DNA of 64,000 bases from Rhodopseudomonas palustris (GCF_003226555.1 NZ_QKQS01000013.1:161890-225889), one strand, 5' to 3'; shown: positions 22,764-34,079, counted from the first letter of the stretch. Notes: generated from the sequence alone by a model not told the origin. Program-made: numbers and translations.

Positions 22764-24185
22764 ATGACCCGTCCCGTCGTCACCCGCTTCGCGCCCTCGC
22801 CCACTGGTTTCCTGCACATCGGCGGAGGCCGCACCGCGCTGTTCAATTGGCTGTATGCGCGCAAGCACGGCGGCACCATGCTGCTGCGAATCGAGGACAC
22901 CGACCGCCAGCGCTCGACCCAAGAGGCGATCGACGCCATCCTGGACGGGCTGAAATGGCTCGGAATCGATTGGGACGGCGACACCGTCTACCAGTTCGCG
23001 CGCGCCGCCCGGCACCGCGAGGTCGCCGAGCAATTGCTCGCGGCCGGCAAGGCCTACCGCTGTTATGCCACCGCCGAGGAGCTGACAGCGATGCGCGACA
23101 AGGCGCGCGCCGAGGGCCGCGCCAAGCTGTACGACGGCACCTGGCGCGACCGGGACCCGGTCGAGGCGCCCGAGGGCGTCAAGCCGACTATCCGACTGAA
23201 GGCACCGCTCACCGGCGAGACCGTGATCGAGGATCAGGTTCAGGGACGCGTCGCTTGGCAGAACGAGAATCTCGACGATCTGGTGCTGCTGCGCGGCGAC
23301 GGCACCCCGACCTACATGCTGGCGGTGGTGGTCGACGATCACGACATGGGCGTGACCCACGTGATCCGTGGCGACGATCATCTCATCAATGCCGCGCGGC
23401 AGAAGCAGATCTACGATGCGATGGAGTGGGAGCTGCCGGTGATGGCGCACATCCCGCTGATCCACGGCCCGGACGGTTCGAAGTTGTCGAAGCGCCATGG
23501 CGCCCTCGGCGTCGATGCTTACCGTGCGATGGGGTACCTGCCCGCCGCGCTGCGTAACTATCTGGTCCGCCTTGGCTGGAGCCACGGTGATCAGGAAATT
23601 TTTACCACGCAGGAAATGATCGACGCGTTCGACCTGCCGGCGATCGGCCGCTCCGCGGCACGATTCGATTTCGCCAAGCTGGAGAGCCTCAACGGTCACT
23701 ACATCCGTCAGAGCGAAGATCACTGTCTCGTGACTCAGCTGGAAGACCTGCTGAAATACATCCCGCAGGGCCCGGCGCTGGCCGCCAAATTCGACGACAG
23801 CATTCGCGCCAAGCTGACCCAGGCGATGCCTGGACTGAAGGAGCGTGCCAAGACACTGCTCGAGCTGCTCGACAATGCCGGCTTCATTTTCGCCGACCGG
23901 CCGCTGGCGCTCGATCCGAAAGCGCAAGCGGTGCTGACGCCCGAAACCCGGCAGTTGATCGGCCGGCTGCGCGCCGCGCTCGAGGACGTTTCGCCGTGGA
24001 CGGCAGCCACCACCGAGGCGGCGATGCGAGCATTCGCCGAACAGGCCGGGCTCAAACTCGGTGCGGTGGCGCAACCGCTCCGAGTGGCGCTCACCGGGAG
24101 GACCACATCTCCGGGAATCTTCGATGTTTTGGCGGTGCTGGGGCGCGACGAATGCCTGTCGCGGCTGGCTGATCAAGCTGGATAA
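22764..24185 (+). CDS. gltX: Glutamyl-tRNA synthetase
   Basis: Charges tRNA-Glu with glutamate; class I synthetase of 473 residues. The HIGH motif appears as [16 protein letters not shown] near residues 9-24, and KMSKS as SKLSKRHG near 240. The all-helical anticodon-binding domain covers about 320-473. The start is the ATG at 22764 ([15 protein letters not shown]); a TTG 9 bp upstream is less likely. Since glnS is present, whether this GluRS also mischarges tRNA-Gln cannot be told from sequence. gltA follows 150 bp later. Confidence 0.97.
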   Translation: MTRPVVTRFAPSPTGFLHIGGGRTALFNWLYARKHGGTMLLRIEDTDRQRSTQEAIDAILDGLKWLGIDWDGDTVYQFARAARHREVAEQLLAAGKAYRCYATAEELTAMRDKARAEGRAKLYDGTWRDRDPVEAPEGVKPTIRLKAPLTGETVIEDQVQGRVAWQNENLDDLVLLRGDGTPTYMLAVVVDDHDMGVTHVIRGDDHLINAARQKQIYDAMEWELPVMAHIPLIHGPDGSKLSKRHGALGVDAYRAMGYLPAALRNYLVRLGWSHGDQEIFTTQEMIDAFDLPAIGRSAARFDFAKLESLNGHYIRQSEDHCLVTQLEDLLKYIPQGPALAAKFDDSIRAKLTQAMPGLKERAKTLLELLDNAGFIFADRPLALDPKAQAVLTPETRQLIGRLRAALEDVSPWTAATTEAAMRAFAEQAGLKLGAVAQPLRVALTGRTTSPGIFDVLAVLGRDECLSRLADQAG

Positions 24186-24335
24186 AGTCCCCCGGAAACG
24201 GCTGGTGTCCGGCCGCCTTGCAGTGCACAGTGCAATGAGCTACGCATTTCCGCCAGCGCTTCAAGACAACCAGTCTCGCTCGCAAGAGCACTGCGCATAT
24301 GGCTGGTTTCGCCAACGAACATCGGGGACCACACG

Positions 24336-25640
24336 ATGGACGCAACGACCAACAACAAGACGGCAACGCTCACGGTTGGAAACAAGAACTACGATCTTCC
24401 GGTTCTGACCGGAACGGTCGGCCCCGACGTCATCGACATCGGCAAGCTCTACGCCCAGACCGGGATGTTCACTTACGATCCGGGATTCACCTCGACGGGC
24501 AGCTGCCAATCCAAGATTACTTACATCGACGGCGACGCCGGCATTCTCGAGTACCGCGGGTACCCGATCGAACAGCTCGCCGAAAAAGGCGACTTCCTCG
24601 AGACCTGCTATCTCTTGCTGTACGGCGAACTGCCGACCAAGGCGGAGAAGGAAGATTTCGACTACCGCGTCACCCGCCACAACATGGTTCACGAGCAGAT
24701 GGCCCGGTTCTTCCAGGGCTTCCGTCGTGACGCGCATCCGATGGCGGTGATGGTGGCTTCGGTCGGCGCGCTCGCTGCGTTCTACCACGACTCCACCGAC
24801 ATTAACGATCCGCAGCAGCGGATGGTCGCCTCGATCCGGATGATCGCCAAGGTTCCGACGCTGGCGGCGATGGCCTACAAGTACTCGGTCGGCCAGCCCT
24901 TCATCTACCCGAAGAACACGCTCAGCTACGCCGCGAACTTCCTGCGGATGTGCTTCGCGACTCCGTGCGAAGAGTACGTCGTCAATCCGGTGCTGGCGAA
25001 CGCGCTCGACAAGATCTTCACGCTGCACGCCGATCACGAGCAGAACGCCTCGACCTCGACCGTGCGCATCGCCGGCTCGTCGGGCGCCAATCCGTTCGCC
25101 TGCATCGCGGCCGGTATCGCCTGCCTGTGGGGCCCGGCGCACGGCGGCGCGAACGAAGCTGCGCTGCAAATGCTGAAGGAGATCGGTTCGGTCGAGAACA
25201 TCCCGGACTTCATCGCCAAGGTGAAGGACAAGAGTTCGTCGGTGCGGCTGATGGGCTTCGGCCACCGCGTCTACAAGAACTACGATCCGCGCGCCAAGAT
25301 CATGCAGCAGGTCTGCCACGAAGTGCTGGCCGAGACCGGTCACCACGGCGACCCGCTGCTCAAGGTGGCGATGGAGCTGGAGAAGATCGCGCTCAGCGAT
25401 CAGTACTTCATCGACCGCAAGCTGTACCCGAACGTCGATTTCTATTCGGGCATCACGCTGAAGGCGATGGGCTTCCCGACCGACATGTTCACCGTGCTGT
25501 TCGCGGTCGCCCGCACCGTCGGCTGGATCAGCCAGTGGAGCGAGATGATCGAGGATCCGCAACAGAAGATCGGTCGCCCGCGCCAGCTCTACACCGGTGC
25601 AACCACCCGCGACTACGTCGACATCGACCAGCGCGGCTGA
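24336..25640 (+). CDS. gltA: Citrate synthase (type II)
   Basis: Condenses acetyl-CoA and oxaloacetate to citrate, the entry step of the TCA cycle. It has 434 residues, normal for the hexameric Gram-negative type with an N-terminal beta domain. Catalytic residues are visible: His in [10 protein letters not shown] near 233, His in [15 protein letters not shown] near 310, and Asp in YPNVDFYSG near 367. The start ATG at 24336 gives [12 protein letters not shown]. Upstream, an imperfect dyad TTGCAGTGCACAGTGCAA (24218-24235) might be a regulator site. A clear terminator follows the gene. Confidence 0.98.
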   Translation: MDATTNNKTATLTVGNKNYDLPVLTGTVGPDVIDIGKLYAQTGMFTYDPGFTSTGSCQSKITYIDGDAGILEYRGYPIEQLAEKGDFLETCYLLLYGELPTKAEKEDFDYRVTRHNMVHEQMARFFQGFRRDAHPMAVMVASVGALAAFYHDSTDINDPQQRMVASIRMIAKVPTLAAMAYKYSVGQPFIYPKNTLSYAANFLRMCFATPCEEYVVNPVLANALDKIFTLHADHEQNASTSTVRIAGSSGANPFACIAAGIACLWGPAHGGANEAALQMLKEIGSVENIPDFIAKVKDKSSSVRLMGFGHRVYKNYDPRAKIMQQVCHEVLAETGHHGDPLLKVAMELEKIALSDQYFIDRKLYPNVDFYSGITLKAMGFPTDMFTVLFAVARTVGWISQWSEMIEDPQQKIGRPRQLYTGATTRDYVDIDQRG

Positions 25641-25664
25641 TCTCCACACGCACGAACGTCGTTG

Positions 25665-25692
25665 AAGGACCGGCCTCGCGCCGGTCCTTTTC
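25665..25692 (+). terminator. Rho-independent terminator of gltA
   Basis: AAGGACCGGC and GCCGGTCCTT form a perfect 10-bp stem with a 5-nt loop (CTCGC), followed by TTTTC, 24 bp after the gltA stop. Confidence 0.9.
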
Positions 25693-25723
25693 GTTTCCGG
25701 GATCGCGTCGGTAGAGCAGTCCC

Positions 25724-26941
25724 TCAATCCGCCGGTGAAGCGCTGTGGTGATCACCACCCTTGTGCCGCATCACGTCCAGCACGATGTCGGCCGCGCGGG
25801 CACTCGGCGTTTGCGCGCCGGTCGACAGGATGCCGTCGATCTTGGCGAATCCGGCGAGCTGGCGCCGCCGAGCCGGCGTGTCACCGAGCAGGTCGCGCAC
25901 CGCCGGCGCCAGCTTGGCGGTCACGCAATCTTCCTGGATGAATTCCGGCACCACCTCCTCGCCGATCACCAGATTGGCGAGGATCACCGTGCCCGGCCGT
26001 ACCACCCGGCGCGCGATCCAGACCTCGAGGCTGCCGGCCCGATAGGCGGTCACCATCGGAACCCCGGCGATCGCCAGTTCCAGCGTCACGGTGCCGGATT
26101 TGGCCAGCGCCGCATGGGCGATCCGGAATGCGGCGCGCTTGTCCTGTTCGCCGACGACGATGCGCGGCTGCACCTCCCAGGACGCGACCGCGGCGCGGAC
26201 CAGAGCTTCCAGATGCGGCGTGGTCGGCAGCACCGCCTCGAACGCCACGCCGTCACGCCGGAGCTGCGCCAGCGTCTCGCCGAACGCGGCAGCGTGGTGG
26301 CGGACTTCGCTGCGCCGGCTGCCCGGCAGCACCAATAGAACCGGCGGCGATGCGGCGCGGCGCGCCTGCTCGGCCTCATCATTCGGCCGCAGCGAGCCGA
26401 ATTGCTCGGTGAGCGGATGACCGACATAACTGCACCGTGGGCCCTGCAGCCGGCGATATTCCGCCGGTTCAAACGGCAGCAGCGCCAGCACGTGATCGAC
26501 ATAGCCGAGCATCGCCCGCGCCCGGCCCGGCCGCCACGCCCATACCGTCGGCGACACATAGTCGACGATCGGGATCGCCGGATCGCGCCGCCGCACCCGC
26601 CGCGCCACGCGATGAGTGAAGTCCGGACTGTCGATGATCACCAGGATGTCGGGCTTGGCGGCGAGCACGTCGTCTGCCGCGCGGCGGATCAGCTTCAGGA
26701 TCATCGGCAGCCGCTGCAGCACCGCGGCAAAGCCGATGATCGACAATTCCTCGATCGGAAACAGCGATACCAGCCCCTCGCCGGCCATGCTCTGGCCGCC
26801 GATTCCGGCAAATCGCACAGTCGCGCCCAGGCGCGACCGCAGTTCGCGCATCAGGGCGCTGCCGAGCCGATCGCCGGACTCCTCCGTCGCGATCAGATAG
26901 ACCGTCCGCACGCGCTCCTCGGCCTTCACGGTCGTGTTCAT
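25724..26941 (-). CDS. lpxB: Lipid-A-disaccharide synthase
   Basis: Joins UDP-2,3-diacylglucosamine and lipid X to make the lipid A disaccharide at the inner membrane. It has 405 residues and is a GT-B glycosyltransferase of family GT19. The N-terminal IATEESGDRLGSALM, the FAGIGGQSM loop, the DSPDFTHRVARR stretch and VSPTVWAWRPGRA are standard LpxB sequence; the C-terminal YRAGSLEVWIARR and ANLVIGEEVVPEFIQE also fit. Its ATG overlaps the lpxI stop by 4 bp, so they are translationally coupled. It is the last gene of the long minus-strand envelope cluster. Confidence 0.96.
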   Translation of the reverse strand: MNTTVKAEERVRTVYLIATEESGDRLGSALMRELRSRLGATVRFAGIGGQSMAGEGLVSLFPIEELSIIGFAAVLQRLPMILKLIRRAADDVLAAKPDILVIIDSPDFTHRVARRVRRRDPAIPIVDYVSPTVWAWRPGRARAMLGYVDHVLALLPFEPAEYRRLQGPRCSYVGHPLTEQFGSLRPNDEAEQARRAASPPVLLVLPGSRRSEVRHHAAAFGETLAQLRRDGVAFEAVLPTTPHLEALVRAAVASWEVQPRIVVGEQDKRAAFRIAHAALAKSGTVTLELAIAGVPMVTAYRAGSLEVWIARRVVRPGTVILANLVIGEEVVPEFIQEDCVTAKLAPAVRDLLGDTPARRRQLAGFAKIDGILSTGAQTPSARAADIVLDVMRHKGGDHHSASPAD

Positions 26942-27795
26942 GCGGGCATCCCGATCACGAACAACCCGGCCCGGTCGGCGGCGGCGACCATCTCCTGGGG
27001 CTCCGCGACGACGGTATAGCCGGCCACGACGGCGACGCCGCCGAGCTGCGCGGCGACCAGCCCTTCGATGGTTTTCGGTCCGAGCGCCGGCAGATCGAAG
27101 CGCAGATCCTGGCCGGTCTTGGGCGCCTTCACCAGCACGCCGTGGCCGGGCTTGGCACGGATCCGACCGCCGTCGCGAAGTTGCGCCACCCGCCGCAGCA
27201 GTTCGTCGGTACCGCCGGTGTCCTCGACCGCGACGACGTGGCCGTCGATCACCACGCAGCCCTGGCCGATATCGAACGGGCTGAGCGCCGCCAGCACCGC
27301 ACGGCCCTTGGCGATATCAGCCTCGACACGCGCATCCGGCGCGGCGCGGGTCAGGCAGCCTTCTGGGATCAGCAGATCGCTGGCGACGTCTTTCAGGCCA
27401 AGCAGCCGGAAGCCATGGCGCTCGAACAGCCGGCCGACGCCGGTCAACAGATGGTCGTCGCCGCCGCGATAGGCCGCCAGCACCGCCGGCAGCACTTTGA
27501 GCGCGCCCCAGTCGAGCCGCAAGTCCGACAGCGCCGGCCGCACCAGGGAGCCGATGAACACCAGATCGCGGCAGCCCTCGGCGCGCAGCAGCCGCAGCAG
27601 CCGCCCCAACGCTCCCATCCGCAGCCAATGATGGCGGTAAGCGGTGACGCGCTCGGGGTCGCAGCTTCCCTTCAGCGCGAACAGCACCGGCGTCAGACCA
27701 CGGTCGGCGAGCTGGTCGGCCACTGCGAATGGCAGTGTGCCGCCGCCGGCGATGATGCCGACGGGGCTAGCTGTCTGCAGCGCGGGATCGGTCAT
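26938..27795 (-). CDS. lpxI: UDP-2,3-diacylglucosamine pyrophosphatase LpxI
   Basis: Hydrolyses UDP-2,3-diacylglucosamine to lipid X, the step before LpxB. It has 285 residues and belongs to the LpxI (formerly DUF1009) family, which replaces LpxH in alphaproteobacteria. It shows PVGIIAGGGTLPFAVAD at the N-terminus, the RPALSDLRLDWGALK stretch, and the C-terminal catalytic-domain motifs DGGTDELLRRV-like (GGTDELLRRVA), KAPKTGQDLRFDLPALGPKT (near 225-245) and the closing VIGMPA. Its position between lpxA and lpxB supports the assignment. Confidence 0.95.
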   Translation of the reverse strand: MTDPALQTASPVGIIAGGGTLPFAVADQLADRGLTPVLFALKGSCDPERVTAYRHHWLRMGALGRLLRLLRAEGCRDLVFIGSLVRPALSDLRLDWGALKVLPAVLAAYRGGDDHLLTGVGRLFERHGFRLLGLKDVASDLLIPEGCLTRAAPDARVEADIAKGRAVLAALSPFDIGQGCVVIDGHVVAVEDTGGTDELLRRVAQLRDGGRIRAKPGHGVLVKAPKTGQDLRFDLPALGPKTIEGLVAAQLGGVAVVAGYTVVAEPQEMVAAADRAGLFVIGMPA

Positions 27796-27810
27796 GGCCG
27801 CGCCGGCCGG

Positions 27811-28653
27811 TCAGGCGTCGTCGCCGTCGTTGACGGCCGCACCGCCTTCGCGCGCCATGCACAGCGCGACGCGCGCACCGCGGCCGCCGCGGCCCTTGAT
27901 GTCGTCGATGAACGCGACGATCTCGGCGATCGCCGGATCTTCCGCGGTGCGCGGACGCACCCGTTCGAGCCGTTCGGCGAGCGGACCGCTGCTGTGGAAC
28001 AGATCGTTGAAGAACGAGCGCACAATTGCGAGCCGCTCCTTGGTGAACTTCCGCCGGCGCATGCCGACGATATTCAACCCGGCCAGTTTCGCATAGATGC
28101 CGTTGGCGAGCGCGTAGGGAATGACGTGGGTGCGCAGGCCGCTCATGCCGCCGATCATCACCTGGGGACCGACCCGGGTGAACTGCTGCAGCACTGTCAT
28201 GCCGCCGATGAAGGTGAAGTCGCCGATCTCGCAATGGCCGCCGAGGGTGGCGGCGTTGGCGAAGATCACGTCGTTGCCGACGATACAATCGTGGCCGACA
28301 TGGCTCGCCGCCATGAAGAACCCGCGATCGCCGACGCGGGTCACGCCGCCGCCGCCGACCGTTCCGGTGTTCATCGTCACGTTTTCGCGGATGGTGCAGG
28401 CGTTGCCGACGATCAGCGTGGTCGGCTCGCCCTTGTAGCCGGTCGATTGCGGCGCGCCGCCCAGCGAGGCGAACGGATGGATGGTGCAGCCTTCGCCGAT
28501 CGTGGTGTGGCCAGTGAGGTTGACGTGGCCGATCAGCCGGGTGCCGTTGCCGATGCTGACGTGGGGACCGACGGTGCAGAACGGCCCGATGGTGACGTCG
28601 TCGCCAATGACGGCGCCGTCTTCGATGCGCGCAGTCGGATCAATTGTGCTCAT
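27811..28653 (-). CDS. lpxA: UDP-N-acetylglucosamine acyltransferase
   Basis: First enzyme of lipid A synthesis: moves a 3-hydroxyacyl chain from ACP to UDP-GlcNAc in the cytoplasm. It has 280 residues. Residues 1-190 form a left-handed beta-helix of hexapeptide repeats (GDDVTIGPFCTVGPHVSIG and so on). The catalytic His is in the ASHVGHDC region near 122-128. The C-terminal helices include NIVGMRRRKFTKERL. The very C-terminus is longer than in E. coli, with a tail after about 255. fabZ ends 8 bp upstream, which fits competition of the two for the same acyl-ACP pool. Confidence 0.96.
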   Translation of the reverse strand: MSTIDPTARIEDGAVIGDDVTIGPFCTVGPHVSIGNGTRLIGHVNLTGHTTIGEGCTIHPFASLGGAPQSTGYKGEPTTLIVGNACTIRENVTMNTGTVGGGGVTRVGDRGFFMAASHVGHDCIVGNDVIFANAATLGGHCEIGDFTFIGGMTVLQQFTRVGPQVMIGGMSGLRTHVIPYALANGIYAKLAGLNIVGMRRRKFTKERLAIVRSFFNDLFHSSGPLAERLERVRPRTAEDPAIAEIVAFIDDIKGRGGRGARVALCMAREGGAAVNDGDDA

Positions 28654-28661
28654 TCAACCTG

Positions 28662-29117
28662 TCAATCTGCCAGCATCGCGCCGACATCGGCTTCCGCCAC
28701 GATCTGGCCGTCGACCTTGGCCTCGCCGTGAAACCACCACATCGTCTTACGACGGCCGGTGCGTGTCAGGTGATACTCGACGGTATCTCCTGGAATCACT
28801 GGCTTGCGGAACTTGCACTTGTCGATGGTCAGGAAATACACCGCGCGCGGCTTCTCGGTCCCGGTCACCGACATGATGCCGATCACGCCAGCGGTCTGCG
28901 CCATGCCTTCGATCATCAGCACGCCCGGATACACCGGCCGCTCCGGGAAGTGCCCCTGGAACGCCGGCTCGTTGACGGTGACGTTCTTGATGCCAATGCC
29001 GCTGTAGTCCTCGCGAATATTGATGACGCGATCGATCAGCAGAAACGGAAAGCGGTGCGGCAGAGTCTGGAGGATGGTGTTGATGTCGACTTTCTCAAAG
29101 CGAATTGGCGATTCCAT
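28662..29117 (-). CDS. fabZ: 3-hydroxyacyl-ACP dehydratase
   Basis: Dehydrates 3-hydroxyacyl-ACP in fatty acid elongation. It has 151 residues with a hotdog fold. The catalytic His is in [13 protein letters not shown] near residue 20-22 and the catalytic Glu in [11 protein letters not shown] near 66. The start is the ATG at 29117, which shares its A with the TGA of lpxD (TGATG), so translation is coupled; a GTG directly upstream is unnecessary. Its place between lpxD and lpxA is conserved across Gram-negative bacteria. Confidence 0.97.
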   Translation of the reverse strand: MESPIRFEKVDINTILQTLPHRFPFLLIDRVINIREDYSGIGIKNVTVNEPAFQGHFPERPVYPGVLMIEGMAQTAGVIGIMSVTGTEKPRAVYFLTIDKCKFRKPVIPGDTVEYHLTRTGRRKTMWWFHGEAKVDGQIVAEADVGAMLAD

Positions 29118-30199
29118 CACGCCCGTCCTTCATCCCTGTCTTCGTCGGGTCGTGCCCCGGTCTCGGCTCCGCCACTCTCGGCGAGCCGCCGTACCGCCAG
29201 CATCTCCCGGAACCATGTTCGGGTCGGCCGCGCGAACATTCCGCCCCAGCGCTCACCGGCGGGGATACTGTCCTTGACCCCGGACATCGCCGCCACCTGG
29301 GCGCCGTCGCCGATCACCACATGGTTGTTGATGCCGACCATGGCGCCGAGCGCGACGTTGTCGCCCAGCGTCAGGCTGCCGGCAAGACCGCATTTGGCGG
29401 CGATCACGCAATGTCGACCAATTGTTACGTTGTGGCCGATCTGAACCTGATTGTCGATCTTGGTGCCCTCGCCGATCACCGTATCGCGGAGTGATCCGCG
29501 ATCGATCGTGGTCCCGGCGCCGAGCTCGACGTCGTTTTGAATGATCACCCGGCCGGTCTGCGGCACCTTGGTGTGCTGGCCGGCGAAGATGAAGCCGAAG
29601 CCGTCCTGGCCGATATGGCAGCCGGGATGCATCAGCACGTTGTTGCCGATCAGCGCGTGCTGCAGGTGGCTGCCGGCACCGATGTCGCAATCCCGGCCGA
29701 TCTTGACGCCAGCGGCGATGACGGCGCCTGCGCCGATCACCGTGCCGGAGCCGATCTCGACGTCCGGGCCGATCACTGCCAGCGGTTCGACCGTGACTTC
29801 GTCCTCGAGTCTGGCGGTCTCGTGGATCACCGCCGTCGGCGCGATACCCGGCGCTGCAACGCCGGTCTGCGGCCGCAGCGCATCGGCATAAAGATACCGG
29901 GCATAGGCCACGAAGGCGTGGAACGGCCGCCGGGCGCGCAGCACGGCGACGTGCGGCGGCACCCTGCCCTCGAACCGCTCGCTGACCAGACAGGCGCCGG
30001 CCCGCGTGCCCGCGAGTTCGTCGGAGTACCGGAGGTTCTCGAAGAAGCTCAGGTGCATGGGCCCGGCCTCGTCGAGCGAGGCCAGTCCGGTGATGCGATG
30101 CTCCGCGCGCGAAGCATCAACCAGCGTTGCTTTCGTCAGGCTGGCGATCTCGGCCAGAGTCGACGAAGGACGCGGCGGGAAAAACGAGGTGGATGCCAT
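29117..30199 (-). CDS. lpxD: UDP-3-O-(3-hydroxyacyl)glucosamine N-acyltransferase
   Basis: Adds the second acyl chain in lipid A synthesis. It has 360 residues: an N-terminal uridine-binding domain (about 1-110), then a left-handed beta-helix of hexapeptide repeats ([32 protein letters not shown]). The catalytic His is in the [20 protein letters not shown] region in the family pattern. The C-terminal region has [19 protein letters not shown], usual for LpxD. The start ATG at 30199 is 29 bp from the bamA stop, consistent with one transcript. Confidence 0.96.
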   Translation of the reverse strand: MASTSFFPPRPSSTLAEIASLTKATLVDASRAEHRITGLASLDEAGPMHLSFFENLRYSDELAGTRAGACLVSERFEGRVPPHVAVLRARRPFHAFVAYARYLYADALRPQTGVAAPGIAPTAVIHETARLEDEVTVEPLAVIGPDVEIGSGTVIGAGAVIAAGVKIGRDCDIGAGSHLQHALIGNNVLMHPGCHIGQDGFGFIFAGQHTKVPQTGRVIIQNDVELGAGTTIDRGSLRDTVIGEGTKIDNQVQIGHNVTIGRHCVIAAKCGLAGSLTLGDNVALGAMVGINNHVVIGDGAQVAAMSGVKDSIPAGERWGGMFARPTRTWFREMLAVRRLAESGGAETGARPDEDRDEGRA

Positions 30200-30228
30200 T
30201 CCTTCGGTCGTGGTCCGGGGTGCGGGAC

Positions 30229-32754
30229 TTAGAACGAGGTCCCGCCGCCGAACTTGAACTCCTGCACGCGGTCGTACTTACCCTTGGTGATCGGGATCGC
30301 GTAATCGAAGCGCAGCGGACCGAACGGCGACGCCCAGATCAGGCCGACACCGACCGAGGTGCGGACCAGGTTGGTATCGTCGTAGTTCAAACCGGAACAG
30401 GTGCCGATCGTGGTCTGGCTCGCCGGGGTGCAGCCGGGCGTGTTGACTTCGCCCGTCAGCGACCACGACGTCGGCCCCTTGTAGTCGAACAGCGAGCCGG
30501 CGTCGGCGTAGACGGCGCCCTTCAGCCCGACTTCCTTGGGCAGGAACCAGAACGGCATCTGCAATTCGACCGACGCACCCCAGTAATTGGTGCCGCCCAG
30601 TGCGTCGCCGCCGTAGCCGTAGAGGGCATACTGGCCGATGTCGCGCGGACCGATACCGTTCGGAGCGAAGCCGCGAACCAGGTTCGAACCCATCTGGAAG
30701 TGGTCGAGCATCCGCAGCTGGTTATCGCCGTAGGTGCTCAGATTGCCGGCCTGCAGGTGGATCAAGCCGACCAGATCCGACACCAGCGGGGTGTAGTACT
30801 TGGCATCGAACGCGGTCTTGATGAACTTCACGTCGCCGCCGACGCCAGCGAAGTCCTGGCGCAGGTCGACGAGCAGACCGTCGGTCGGGTTCTTGATGTT
30901 GTCGAGGGTGTTGTAGGTCAGCGTGTAGCCGATCGACGAGGTCCAGTAGGCGCCGCCAGCCAGACCGATGCGGACCGGCAGAGAGGCTTCGCCGTCGCCG
31001 TAGCAACCCAGCACGCCGTAGGTGCCCTGCAGATTGTTGGCAGCGATGTACTGCGGCGTCGGGAAGAAGCCCGCACCCGGGATGTTGTTACAGTTGTTCA
31101 GGTACGACGGCAGCGTGATCTCCTGCCGATACAGCGAGTAGCGCAGCTGCAACGACAGGTCTTCCCGTAGCGCGAAGCCGAGGCGCGGGCTGAAGCCGAG
31201 CGTCTTGGTCGAGTACGAGATGTAGCGGTTGGCGAGCTGCTCACGCTGATACAGGTCGAGGCCGAGCGCGACCCGATAGTCGAGCAGATAGGGCTCGACG
31301 AACGACAGCGAGTAGCCGCGCGCGTACTGACCGTACTGCACCGACGCCTTGGCGAAGATGCCGCGGCCGAGGAAGTTGCGCTCCGACACCGAGACTTCGC
31401 CGAGCGCGCCGTCGCTGGTCGAATAGCCGCCCGACACCGAGAAGTCGCCGGTCGATTTCTCTTCGAGGTTGACCACCAGGATGACGCGGTCGCTCGACGA
31501 ACCCGGCTCGGTGGAGATCTTCACCGACTTGAAGAAGTCGAGGTTCTTCAGGCGGCGCTCGGCGCGGTCGACCAGCGCACGGTTGTAGGCGTCGCCTTCG
31601 GAGATGTCGAACTCACGCCGGATCACGTAGTCGCGGGTCCGGGTATTGCCGACGATGTTGATGCGCTCGATGTAGACCCGCGGCCCCTCTTCGATCGAGA
31701 ACACGATCGAAACGGTGTGCTGGTCGAAATTACGATCGCCGCGCGGACGCACGGTCGCGAACGCATAGCCACGCCGCGACAGCTCGATCTGCATCTCTTC
31801 GACCGACTTCTCCAGCGCCTCGGCGTTGTACAGAGAGCCGACGCCGACGCGTGAGAAGCTGCGCAGCGAGTTCGCATCGAGAGTCGGAATGGTCGATTCG
31901 AACGTCACCGAGCCGACGCGGTACTGCTGGCCTTCTTCGATCTTGAAGGTGACCATGAAGCCCTTGCGCTCCGGATCGTATTCGGTGAGCGCGGCGACGA
32001 CCTGCACATCCGCGAAGCCGTGCTTCAGATAGAAGCGGCGGATCAGGTCGCGATCGGCCTCGACCCGGTCCGGATCGTACACGTCACCATTGCCGAGGAA
32101 GCTCAGCAGGTTGGATTCGCGGGTCTTGATCACGTCCTTGAGGCGATAGGCCGAATAGGTCTTGTTGCCGACGAACTCGATCGACTTCACGCCGGTCTTC
32201 GGACCTTCGTTGATCACGAACACCAGATCGACGCGGTTGTTGGGCTGCTCGATGATCTGCGGGTCGACGCGAACGTCGTAACGGCCGGAGCGGCGATAGA
32301 TCTCGGCGATCCGCAGCGCATCGCCCTGCACCATCGGGCGGGACAGCGTGCCACGCGGCTTCGACTGGATTTCAGCCGACAGCTGCTCGTCCTTGATCTT
32401 CTTGTTGCCCTCAAAAGCGAGCCGACCGATCACCGGGTTCTCGACCACGCTGACCACCAGCCGGCCGCCGACGTGATTGATGCGCACGTCCTGGAACAGG
32501 CCGGTCTCGATCAGCGCCTTGAGGCCGTCGTCAATCGATCCCTGGTCGAGCCGCCCACCGGGACCTGGCTTGAAATAGGAGCGAATGGTCTCAGCCTCGA
32601 CCCGCCGATTGCCCTCGACCCCGATCGAGGAAGCGGACTGGGCGGCGGCAGGAGACGCCATCGCCACGCCGAGCGCCGTCGTGGCGGCCGGTACGGCGAA
32701 AAACACCAGGGCGGCACCGATTACCCCCCGCAACACTCGCATTCCAACTTTCAT
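30229..32754 (-). CDS. bamA: Outer-membrane protein assembly factor BamA
   Basis: Core of the BAM complex that folds beta-barrel proteins into the outer membrane. It has 841 residues: an N-terminal signal peptide (about 1-38, hydrophobic, ending near SPAAAQS), five POTRA domains (about 40-425) and a 16-strand barrel (about 450-841). The barrel lid motif VRGF is seen as [14 protein letters not shown] near 700. The C-terminus ends [11 protein letters not shown], a proper outer-membrane Phe-terminal signature. The ATG at 32754 or one four codons later could be used. It follows rseP by 173 bp and leads into lpxD. Confidence 0.97.
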   Translation of the reverse strand: MKVGMRVLRGVIGAALVFFAVPAATTALGVAMASPAAAQSASSIGVEGNRRVEAETIRSYFKPGPGGRLDQGSIDDGLKALIETGLFQDVRINHVGGRLVVSVVENPVIGRLAFEGNKKIKDEQLSAEIQSKPRGTLSRPMVQGDALRIAEIYRRSGRYDVRVDPQIIEQPNNRVDLVFVINEGPKTGVKSIEFVGNKTYSAYRLKDVIKTRESNLLSFLGNGDVYDPDRVEADRDLIRRFYLKHGFADVQVVAALTEYDPERKGFMVTFKIEEGQQYRVGSVTFESTIPTLDANSLRSFSRVGVGSLYNAEALEKSVEEMQIELSRRGYAFATVRPRGDRNFDQHTVSIVFSIEEGPRVYIERINIVGNTRTRDYVIRREFDISEGDAYNRALVDRAERRLKNLDFFKSVKISTEPGSSSDRVILVVNLEEKSTGDFSVSGGYSTSDGALGEVSVSERNFLGRGIFAKASVQYGQYARGYSLSFVEPYLLDYRVALGLDLYQREQLANRYISYSTKTLGFSPRLGFALREDLSLQLRYSLYRQEITLPSYLNNCNNIPGAGFFPTPQYIAANNLQGTYGVLGCYGDGEASLPVRIGLAGGAYWTSSIGYTLTYNTLDNIKNPTDGLLVDLRQDFAGVGGDVKFIKTAFDAKYYTPLVSDLVGLIHLQAGNLSTYGDNQLRMLDHFQMGSNLVRGFAPNGIGPRDIGQYALYGYGGDALGGTNYWGASVELQMPFWFLPKEVGLKGAVYADAGSLFDYKGPTSWSLTGEVNTPGCTPASQTTIGTCSGLNYDDTNLVRTSVGVGLIWASPFGPLRFDYAIPITKGKYDRVQEFKFGGGTSF

Positions 32755-32927
32755 GCGCTACGCGCCCTTGTCATTCCGATGCCGGCACAAGGCCCCCGCA
32801 CCGACAGAATCCCCATGTTGCCTCGCTTGTAGACAATTTTGCCCCGCCGGCAAACGTCCTTTCGCGATGCGATTTCAATTTCATTCCAACACGTTGCCTA
32901 TCCGCCACGTTTGACGGATCGAATACA

Positions 32928-34079
32928 TCATGACGACGCCAGATGCAGAATGTCGTTGTAGGTCGCGAACATCATCAGCATCAGCACCAGCGCCAGACCG
33001 ATTCGGAACCCGACCTCCTGCGCCCGCTCCGAGAGCGGCCGGCCGCGGACGGCTTCGATTCCATAGAACAGCAGATGCCCGCCATCGAGCAGCGGCACCG
33101 GAAACAGGTTCAACAGGCCGATCGAGATCGACAGCACCGCCGCCAGATGCAGCAGCGGGGTGAAACCGATCGTCGCCACCTGCCCGGACACCTGCGCGAT
33201 CCGCAGCGGGCCCCCAAGCTGATCCGCCGCCTCGCGCCCGGTAAAAATACCGCCGATGTACGAGAATGTCCGGTCGACCACGAACCAGGTCTCCTTGATT
33301 CCCATCCAGAACGCGACCGCCGGATTGACCCGCTGGGTCGTCACCTCGCCGGCGGCAGTCGAGCGGCTGATTCCCAGGATGCCGAGCCGCTGGACGTTGC
33401 CAAACCGGTCCTTGATCTCCTTGAGCTCGGGCGTCGCCTGCAGCTCGACGGTCGAATCGCCGCGCTTGACGGTAAATTTGAGCTGTTTGCCGGCGTCTGC
33501 GCTGACGATCCGCTGCATCTCGAGGAAATTGGCGATCGCGCTGCCGTCGATCGCGGTCACCACGTCGCCCGGCTTGAACCCGGCCGATTCGGCCGCACTG
33601 CCCGGCTGCACGCCGTCGACCCGCGCAGACGTGTTCGGCGCCCCGAACACGGCGAACAGGAAGGTGAACAGCACGATCGCGAGAATGAAGTTCGCCACCG
33701 GTCCAGCCACCACGACCGCGGCCCGCGGGCCGACCGGCTTGTGATGGAAGCTGACGGCGCGGTCCGCTGCCGACATTTGCGCCAGTGCCTCACCAGAGGG
33801 CGTGCTGGCCTCGCTGTCGTCGCCGAAAAACTTGACGTAGCCGCCGAGCGGCACAGCCGAGAGCTTCCAGCGGGTGCCGTGGCGGTCGTTGAAGCCGACG
33901 ATCTCCGGACCGAAACCGACCGAGAAGGTCAGCACCTTCACGCCGTTCCAGCGCGCGACCAGAAAATGGCCGAGTTCGTGGAAGAACACCACGATCGTCA
34001 GGACGAACAGAAACGGAATGACGTAGCCGACGAAACCGTGGCTCAACGTATTGAAGCTATGGAGAAAAAGATCGGCCAT
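32928..34079 (-). CDS. rseP: Site-2 intramembrane metalloprotease RseP
   Basis: Zinc protease that cuts single-span membrane proteins within the bilayer, in envelope-stress signalling. It has 383 residues. The HExxH motif is HELGH at residues 34-38 in the first membrane segment. A single PDZ domain (about 130-220) carries DGVQPGSAAESAGFKPGD. The second zinc-ligand segment is NLFPVPLLDGGHLLFY near 320-335. E. coli RseP has two PDZ domains; one is common in alphaproteobacteria. It sits between dxr and bamA, the usual context. Confidence 0.96.
   Translation of the reverse strand: MADLFLHSFNTLSHGFVGYVIPFLFVLTIVVFFHELGHFLVARWNGVKVLTFSVGFGPEIVGFNDRHGTRWKLSAVPLGGYVKFFGDDSEASTPSGEALAQMSAADRAVSFHHKPVGPRAAVVVAGPVANFILAIVLFTFLFAVFGAPNTSARVDGVQPGSAAESAGFKPGDVVTAIDGSAIANFLEMQRIVSADAGKQLKFTVKRGDSTVELQATPELKEIKDRFGNVQRLGILGISRSTAAGEVTTQRVNPAVAFWMGIKETWFVVDRTFSYIGGIFTGREAADQLGGPLRIAQVSGQVATIGFTPLLHLAAVLSISIGLLNLFPVPLLDGGHLLFYGIEAVRGRPLSERAQEVGFRIGLALVLMLMMFATYNDILHLASS

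Noticed and set aside
30127-31170. A 347-codon plus-strand frame opposite bamA
   Set aside because: It is antisense to the BamA barrel and has shadow composition.
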